Shown here one piece after another: positions 57,486 to 64,000 of a stretch of 64,000 nt of DNA. The DNA lies in the NCBI GenBank assembly GCA_021234535.1, contig CM037840.1, positions 8,685,094 through 8,749,093 on the forward strand. Direction: 5' to 3'. The notes under the pieces were generated by a model. The model did not search any database. It saw only the letters and a list, made by a program, of their open reading frames with translations, and was not told the origin of the DNA. This DNA is from Stichopus chloronotus (taxonomy: Eukaryota > Echinodermata > Holothuroidea > Aspidochirotida > Stichopodidae). The position numbers were made by a program, and so were the translations under genes. Every line of letters starts with the position of its first letter. The first letter of the stretch is position 1.

Positions 57486-57529
57486 TTTATTTTCAGACTT
57501 ATTTTCCGGGACTTTCGTCTTTTTTCCAG
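57486..57529 (+). promoter_or_regulatory. Splice acceptor immediately before the TRIM-E start codon
   Basis: The pyrimidine-rich run tttcgtcttttttccag ends exactly at 57529 and the ATG starts at 57530. The 5' UTR would come wholly from an upstream exon. In the decayed copy the same place reads tttacg, without the AG. Confidence 0.65.
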
Positions 57530-59824
57530 ATGGCTTCATCAACTCTTCTGAAGGACTTGGAGGAAAATTTTTTCCAGTGTTCTGTTTGTTTGGATCAATT
57601 TAAAGAACCAAAGTTGTTACCGTGTCTGCATCGATATTGTAGTGATTGCTTGGAAACAGTCATTTTAGCGAGCAAGGAAGGTACGGTGAACTGTCCCATG
57701 TGCAAACAACAATGTCTTATACCAGAAAATGGTGTTGACGGATATAAAACTGATTTTCATATGAAAAATATGATTGAGTTCATTCAGTTGCAAAAACAGT
57801 TACAAAATAAAGATGTAAAGGAATGTGTGAGTTGCTTAAAAGTCACCAATATTTCAGCATACTGCTTTAAATGTCGTGATTTCTTATGTGACCAATGTTA
57901 CAACGTTCATTTAGACAGCAAGATGTTCATAGATCATCGTAAACGAACGTTGAAACTGGATAGCACTGAACGAGGGACCCTTACAGTAAAGAATTTAGCC
58001 ACAATATCTGAAAACCCCAGATGTCTTGCACATGAAGAGGAATTTGCAAAATTATGTTGCACTACTTGTGGGAATGAACCGGTTTGCATTATTTGTACTT
58101 ACAGTAAGCACAAAGGTCATGATCTACATGAAGTATCTGATATAGCAAAGATCGAAAGAGACCTGTTGAAACGCAACCTTGAAGAATTAATCAAACACAA
58201 AAACCAGATTTTCGAGTTACAAAAGAAGACAGAGGCATCTAAACAACAACTGGATGAAAATGTTTCGCTAAAAACAGAAGAATTAATCGAGCAACACAGA
58301 CAACAATCTGACAAGATTAAAAAGAAACTTGATGATGAAAAAGTCGTTAGAGAGAGAGGTTTAAGTGAAATAGAAAGCAGGAGAAAAATTGAAAATGATG
58401 AAATAAATATGAAGTTTGAAAATGAATTGAAAATATTGACACAAAAATACGACACAATAAGAGGAGACACGCAAACAAAATTCGATAATGAATGTCAGAA
58501 ATTCATTGAGACCTGCGATAAAATCGAAAAGAGTCTTTCTTCAATGCAAAAGAAGTTAGATAATAATTTACAAACATTGACGACAGCTGTAGAGATGCTC
58601 ACAACACAGAATGAACAAACAATGAAGGAAATATCAGATTATTGTGATCAGGTCATTAAAAGATATGAGAACTTTACGTCAACGACTTTATCCATTCTTG
58701 CCGCCGAAGTGGACTGGACAGACGTTCGTTGTATTCCTGATCTTAACACAGCCTGGGAAGTCTTGATAGAAGAAATGAAGAAGAAATTACCAGATGTAGA
58801 AACTTTAATTGTCGTTGATATCGCTAACATAACGGACGTTATTTTTGATTATATTAAGATGACCGAACAAGAAGAGAAAGTTTTTGAAGGAATCCTTCGT
58901 AACGGTTGGTACATTGATGCAATAACGAGTATTGGGCATGATAACATCGTAATCACTGGTAGTGCATTACAGGAAGACTCTCACATCACTGTCATAAGTA
59001 AGAACGGAAAAATAAAACGACAAGAACATATAAAGTCCGAAAAGCTACATAGGCAGGATGGTGTAACAGCAGAACGTTCCTACTCTAAGTTGAAAGGATT
59101 GAAAATCGCAACAGTGTGCCCACCTGACGAATTTGGTATTTATGATGTCAGTGATGGATCATACAAGAAGAAGACCATTAGTGACGTCATCAGTGACTCG
59201 CGAGAAGAGCCACATGTGGTGTGGTGTGTAACTACTGATCCTGTCAACAACCACATCTTAGTTGGTACTGACACTAGATATGTGTATGCATTTGATAACC
59301 AGTTGAATTTCAGTCACACTATAACATTGCCTGATATAACAGCACAACCTTTTGAAATGACTGTACATGGAGATAGTCTACTGGTATGCGATAGCTCCAG
59401 TAACAAAGCATACGCAGTTAACATGAAAGGATCAAAATGTGAAGTTTTATATGAATTAATCCCACCAGAACAAGCTGAATACAAATGGAAGCCCACCAGT
59501 GTGTGCACAGACCAGAACAGATTCATATATATTTTATGGTCAGCTATCCTCGATGATAGTAATGATTATGATCATGATGATGATTGTGATTATGATCATG
59601 GTGATGATTATGATGATGATAATAATGATGATTACGACGATTATGATGAAGATAATGATGATCATCATAATGGGATAAGTAGACTGGTGCAATACAGTCA
59701 AGATGGCCGACATCTACTAGCAATGAGAGCAGTAGATGGTGCTGAGTGGGTAACGTCGCTGGCGGAGACTCTTCTAATAGCTACGTGGAAAAAGATTTAC
59801 ATCTACGGTCTCACAGTGGCGTAA
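57530..59824 (+). CDS. TRIM-E: RING / two B-boxes / coiled-coil / propeller E3 ligase with Asp-rich insert
   Basis: 764 residues in one exon. RING at 17-58 (C17, C20, C32, H34, C37, C40, C55, C58). B-box 1 at 99-139 keeps C99, C102, C112, C115, C120, C123 and H136, but has Arg139 where the paralogues have the last His. B-box 2 at 165-197 is complete (C165, H168, C177, C180, C186, C189, H194, H197). The coiled coil spans about 205-390 and ends in WTDVRCIPD at about 402. The propeller runs from about 450 to the end (GIYDVSDGSYKKKT, VYAFDNQLNFSHTI, QYSQDGRHL). Residues 675-714 are a 40-residue acidic insert (22 Asp, plus Tyr, His, Asn) encoded by GAT/GAC-rich DNA at 59552-59671. It falls in the loop between the propeller strands that read IYILWSAI and RLVQYSQDG. 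The inferred role is ubiquitin ligase with the target bound by the propeller. Confidence 0.95.
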   Translation: MASSTLLKDLEENFFQCSVCLDQFKEPKLLPCLHRYCSDCLETVILASKEGTVNCPMCKQQCLIPENGVDGYKTDFHMKNMIEFIQLQKQLQNKDVKECVSCLKVTNISAYCFKCRDFLCDQCYNVHLDSKMFIDHRKRTLKLDSTERGTLTVKNLATISENPRCLAHEEEFAKLCCTTCGNEPVCIICTYSKHKGHDLHEVSDIAKIERDLLKRNLEELIKHKNQIFELQKKTEASKQQLDENVSLKTEELIEQHRQQSDKIKKKLDDEKVVRERGLSEIESRRKIENDEINMKFENELKILTQKYDTIRGDTQTKFDNECQKFIETCDKIEKSLSSMQKKLDNNLQTLTTAVEMLTTQNEQTMKEISDYCDQVIKRYENFTSTTLSILAAEVDWTDVRCIPDLNTAWEVLIEEMKKKLPDVETLIVVDIANITDVIFDYIKMTEQEEKVFEGILRNGWYIDAITSIGHDNIVITGSALQEDSHITVISKNGKIKRQEHIKSEKLHRQDGVTAERSYSKLKGLKIATVCPPDEFGIYDVSDGSYKKKTISDVISDSREEPHVVWCVTTDPVNNHILVGTDTRYVYAFDNQLNFSHTITLPDITAQPFEMTVHGDSLLVCDSSSNKAYAVNMKGSKCEVLYELIPPEQAEYKWKPTSVCTDQNRFIYILWSAILDDSNDYDHDDDCDYDHGDDYDDDNNDDYDDYDEDNDDHHNGISRLVQYSQDGRHLLAMRAVDGAEWVTSLAETLLIATWKKIYIYGLTVA
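59552..59671 (+). repeat. In-frame GAT-rich trinucleotide expansion within TRIM-E
   Basis: 120 bases of interrupted gat/tat/cat/aat codons, for example gatgatgattgtgattatg. The matching site in the decayed copy (about 47730) has only three gat codons (SVPDDDAI), and TRIM-A, B and D have no such run. The expansion is therefore specific to E. Confidence 0.85.
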
Positions 59825-60330
59825 ACGTATTTTGATTTACTGTAAAAGCGTTTGAAAAATACGTCTAATCTTCATCAATCATTGTCGCCATAAGCATTGA
59901 AGACAATGCTCTGATGTGAGAGTGTTATCGCACTTTTCATTGTCGTCTGGGTCATTCGGAAACCATTTCGTCATGTCTAACTTTTGTTTTATATGCAGGT
60001 GTACAACTGGAATCTGCATCTGCTAAAGGAATGGCATAAAATTTCTTCAATAATTTTGTTGTGGTATTGATGTAATTAAAACTACATTGAGGTAATTGAT
60101 CTGGCGGAAGTTATCCAGTGAAAACAAAATAGGGTACTTGCATGTTGCATGCATTGAATGACTTTTTTGTGTTAACTTTAAACGTTTTCTACAATCACAC
60201 TTCAATTATGTCTAAGTCTTTACATCTTGTTTTAATTCAACAATGCGATGTAAATTGATGTCGTAACTTCAAAACTGTGAAACGAATACAATTTTCATCA
60301 ACATGAAAGGCTGTTAAGATTTCATGATAC

Positions 60331-60363
60331 CAGGGGTATCAAACACTTGTCAGATGTGGGGGA
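60331..60363 (+). mobile_element. hAT-like terminus fragment
   Basis: The sequence caggggtatcaaacacttgt then cagatgtggggg matches the CAGGGGTGTCAAAC... style of hAT ends. It lies within the part of the TRIM-E flank that is longer than in the decayed copy, consistent with an insertion after duplication. Confidence 0.38.
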
Positions 60364-62110
60364 CAGAACGAGCTGATTCAATGTCTGCCCCATATGGCGC
60401 GGATGGAGGGGCGCGGGCATTCCCTGTATGGCATGGGGCCGGTTAGGCGGAATCGAAAAATATTGAGGGATCCTGTACGCTAGCAGAGATAAATAAGCAC
60501 AGCGCCAACCCAGTTGGCGCAGAACGTAAAGGATACGTTTGGCTTTACAAACCAAATGGTCGGAAACGGTACTTCCAGGGTGTTTTAAGGCTTGTGTACC
60601 CACTTTAAAATTAAGGACCTAAAAGGTGCAATTGCTCAAGTAATGTGGAAAAATCAATCTGTGAAAAATGGTAATACATACCAAACACATTGTAATGGTA
60701 GAAGAATTATAATGAATTATGCATTCCCTTTACCATTTTCTGGAAGCAATGGTGTAAGATATGCTCTGAAGGCTACACTACAATATATGTGTAAATGTGG
60801 ACATAACTTCTAACTTTTAATTAATTTTGATCTTTTTTCAACCAAAAAATGACATTTTGTGTAATGTCAACGGCTGAGTGAGAGATACATGTCCCCTGTC
60901 CCCCTTCAGGAACAGAGCCCATGCATAATGCTGCAAATATTGCTTAAATCTGACTGTTCGTACTTCTTGTTGCGTCGGACGTACTTGCTCTTGATCCTCT
61001 TGCTCACGTTGGTCAACGATATCCTGCTGGACTGTCTTTCCCCCCTTATAAACAAGTTTAATTGAAAAAGGGCTGATTTGATTTTGTCCTTCTTATTGAT
61101 GTTTTGAATGAATGATTCCCTCGATCGACCCCTCATCATTGTCAAGTGTTACAACAGATTGATTAATTATTACTTATTTCACTACCAAATATTGCTGCCA
61201 AAAGTAATGATATGGATAGATATGATGAGATAAAATCACGGGTCCTAATTTTATGCCTTCATTCCAGAACCATAACAAAATTGAGTTGTGACTCGTCAAG
61301 ATCTCGTTAATATGTTGTTTTGTGCAGCTGTGTGGAGATATAAACGACAATATCAAGTCTGTACATCTTGGAAGGGGTTTAATTGGTGAACATCTTACTT
61401 TGGAAAATCAGAATCAGAATTTATAAAGTAACCAACTGAATGTAACGCAACATAGGTGTTCGCTACCTGCATATGGTACCGGAACTATTCCTCTCATGCT
61501 TACAATATTTTTATACTATCGCATTCGTCCCACTGTAGATTGTGTGTCGAGTTCATGCTGTCTCCAAAGTGGTTACACCAGTCTTTGAACGCCAGCAGAT
61601 TTTGTGCCAAACCCGTATTTTCCATTGCACACTCTACTTGCTGGTTACAAAAGTCGTAACAGCTTCGAATCTTAATTTTCCTGAATAATTTATTTTATTG
61701 GCAATAGTTCTTTAAGTTTCAAACAATGTTTTAAGTTCATTGTGATATAAATGGCTACAAGCCAACCAGTTAATATTTCGATTTCAAATTAAAAAAAAAC
61801 ACGGTAGTGGGTGTAAATTATTTAACGCAGGTGTTAAAAAACGTAAGTGTAAATCAACATACGTACTCCAAACACATCTAGTTTATTATTAGTACATGAT
61901 GTTGGCTAAGGGTGCTAAGCCTCTTCATGATTTTCTCAGCATCTTTTTTTAATTATTCGTCTATACTAGTAGCCAAAGGAATAAATTTAGATTGTCCATT
62001 CTTTTATGAACATAAATGTAATACAGTTAATTTTAAGCACATGTATTCAGGTAACAACTGTATACCAGCTTATGTTACTTTACATTACTATGGTGATGAT
62101 TTTTCTACCG

Positions 62111-62195
62111 CAGTGGTGGTCAACCTTTTTCACTCAAGGGACCACATTGCCATCTTTGAACTTGCAGACTGGCGGCCCAGCCTGGTGCGTCCTCT
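62111..62195 (+). mobile_element. hAT-like terminus, fairly well preserved
   Basis: The segment cagtggtggtcaaccttttt, then ggg-accacattg-ccatctttgaact and ggcggcccagcctggtg, follows the known CAGTGGTGGNCAACCTTTTT...GGGCCACATTG layout of hAT-family termini. The other end was not found, so the element is truncated or its mate is diverged. Confidence 0.48.
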
Positions 62196-64000
62196 ATTTT
62201 CATTCTCTTTATACTATCTGTACTGTAAAAGAAGAGAACATGTCTCAAATGGGAAGCGTGTAACAATTACGACAATAGAGCTATATGAATGAAAAGAAGA
62301 CATACTTAGGGAAGTGAATGTAAAAAATTGTGAAAATTTGACTTCGGCCATATTGGTGTAATTTTCTTATTCTCTTTACTTTTTACTTCTGTTCACAAGG
62401 GGATTGAGGGACCGCATCTTTCAGCACCATATATAGTTTACTGTGATGAAAGTAATATACTCAAATTCTTCAAACCTGAAAAAATATTTTACTTTTTCCT
62501 ACAAATCCGTACTCAATTTATCGATAGTTCTTAGCAGAACACAGCATTTCTTGATAGCATTCTGGATACCTGGTAAGTTCCAACATTATTGTGGTCTTCT
62601 TAAGGCGACGATTCTTTATCTGAAACTTTATTTTCACTTCGTGAATCACTATTATGAACTAAGCGAAGGTAACAAGGAAAAATGATGATGTACAGTGAAA
62701 ACAAGTACAACAGTACTACAAGAGGCTACAGCAGTAACACACGGATCCTGCAACTGCGAGGGATAGTCTAAACCCATACTGAATAATAATATATTTTCAT
62801 AAAAAATAACGATATGAAATATTCCTCAACTAAATTTACACAAAAGCTAACGAATCAAACAAACTGACAGACTGTGAAGTGACATTCTTGTATAATCTAC
62901 TCTTTACTGAGTACACTTAAGTGGATTTTCTGAAACGTTTCTTTCCCGTTACTATTACTGTTTCTATTGTAGGTATTCTTGCACGTAGTCCTGCACCTGT
63001 CGATCTCACAGAAAGCATTAATTTAACTAGACCTATATGATTTACTGACTGACCGTTCTAAGATGCAGTAGCTCGATTTCTCAAACGGTGCAACTCCGGT
63101 TTTAAACTCCTCTGTTTATCTGAATAGGTTCTCGTCAAAGTCTGCGTCCACAAGGAAAACAACGCAGCATTTGACAATGGAAGATCTGAACAATCCAGTT
63201 AAAGAAATAACTTTGAAAATTGCAAGTATCACAGTATTATAAAGAATGGAGTGATGACCCCCCCACTCGGCAATATCTTGTATCAGGATTGGTAAATAAA
63301 GTATTCGAAGTGCCCTTCTGATATATCGCCCTTCGCCCTTCTGATATATCAACAGAGTGTAATTTCACATTAAACACTACACTATCACACAATGTGGATG
63401 CTTTTCGAGCGTACTGTAACACTCTATTCAATGTAGCAAACTAGAAAATGTGGTTACGAAAATTGCAACCACCTACAGTCCATGATTGCCCTGCGTCGGA
63501 TTCCTTTGGAACGCTCTAGCAGTTCCATGATTATTACAGTGTAAGAGAGTAGACTATGGCTCCGTATCATGGTATCGTCAGAGATGTGTATTATATTGCA
63601 CGTCCATAGTCTCTGAGGAATGAGACCATATACAGCCTACAGAACGTATGCAATACACGGAAGCAACGATTATCACACTCACGGCTTGTACGTACAATAT
63701 AAGGTTTGTAGTTTGACTCACTCAAATCTTTTTATTTTTAAAATACAAAATTGCCAAAAACCGGTTTCATTAAGCCATATCATGACGTAATGGACATCAC
63801 AATTACGGACTGGTTTATCCTCTGCCATAGCTAATGTTGATTCTTTCTATTGAAGATTGTCGTTTCATGTTTTGTTATGATTTTCTAACGAGATACCGCT
63901 TTTCTTCAAAACGTGAATATTGTTTCAACTTCACGCACATTTTTTTAATCCTTTCTTTTATAAGCACCTCTGCTGCAGCGGAAGCTAGTTAGACGGGCTT

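Larger units (their letters stand above)
57500..61790 (+). repeat. Segmental duplication, right unit (pairs with 46330-49330)
   Basis: Contains TRIM-E and a 3' flank that matches, in order, the flank of the decayed copy at 46.3-49.3 kb. It is roughly 0.5 kb longer between the stop codon and the ttgtgtggag/gctgtgtggag block. That region includes the transposon-end-like sequence at 60331. Confidence 0.7.
59825..64000. other. 3' flank of TRIM-E and right window edge
   Basis: No supported gene. An ATTAAA at 60075-60080 is a possible variant poly(A) signal of TRIM-E. Transposon-end-like sequences lie at 60331 and 62111. A short duplication of cgcccttctgatatatc lies at about 63315-63352. The frames at 61912-62292 and 63116-63431 have no support as genes. 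Confidence 0.4.

Noticed and set aside
61912..62292. 126-codon plus-strand frame
   Set aside because: It runs through the hAT-like terminus at 62111 and has no protein-like conservation or splice context.

Overview
This is a eukaryotic, AT-rich window with large non-coding stretches, introns, microsatellites, minisatellites and short transposon remnants. The dominant genes are TRIM-type E3 ubiquitin ligases of the RING / B-box / coiled-coil / C-terminal propeller kind. Expanded families of this architecture, each with the coding part in one exon, are typical of marine invertebrates. I favour an echinoderm-like deuterostome, but the sequence does not prove it.

Layout. (1) About 0.8-3.2 kb, plus strand: three exon-like blocks of an extracellular mosaic gene, a Thr/Pro-rich stalk followed by a Frizzled-type cysteine-rich domain that seems to carry a 1-base frameshift. 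(2) 3.2-14.2 kb: mostly non-coding, with tandem repeats, transposon-end-like sequences, a broken MADF-like fragment and one orphan exon candidate. (3) 14.2-44.2 kb: four TRIM-propeller genes on the minus strand, here named A (14.2-16.3), B (20.4-22.6), C (29.9-32.1) and D (42.0-44.2), separated by 4-10 kb of repeat-rich DNA. A has a single B-box that looks like a fusion of B-box 1 and B-box 2; D has a 1-base deletion. (4) 46.3-64.0 kb, plus strand: a decayed TRIM copy (46.3-47.9) and an intact paralogue E (57.5-59.8). They share 3' flanking DNA, so they are two halves of a segmental duplication. E carries a 40-residue Asp-rich insert in its propeller.

How the genes fit together. In A-E the start codon lies 0-32 bases downstream of a splice acceptor, so each gene appears to have non-coding 5' exon(s) and one coding exon. 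The shared layout, the graded divergence (C most distant) and the presence of one frameshifted and one dead copy describe a birth-and-death family. By analogy with TRIM proteins generally they would be cytosolic ubiquitin ligases whose propeller selects the target. A role in innate immunity is inference only. No complete transposase, reverse transcriptase, rRNA, CRISPR array or convincing tRNA was seen.
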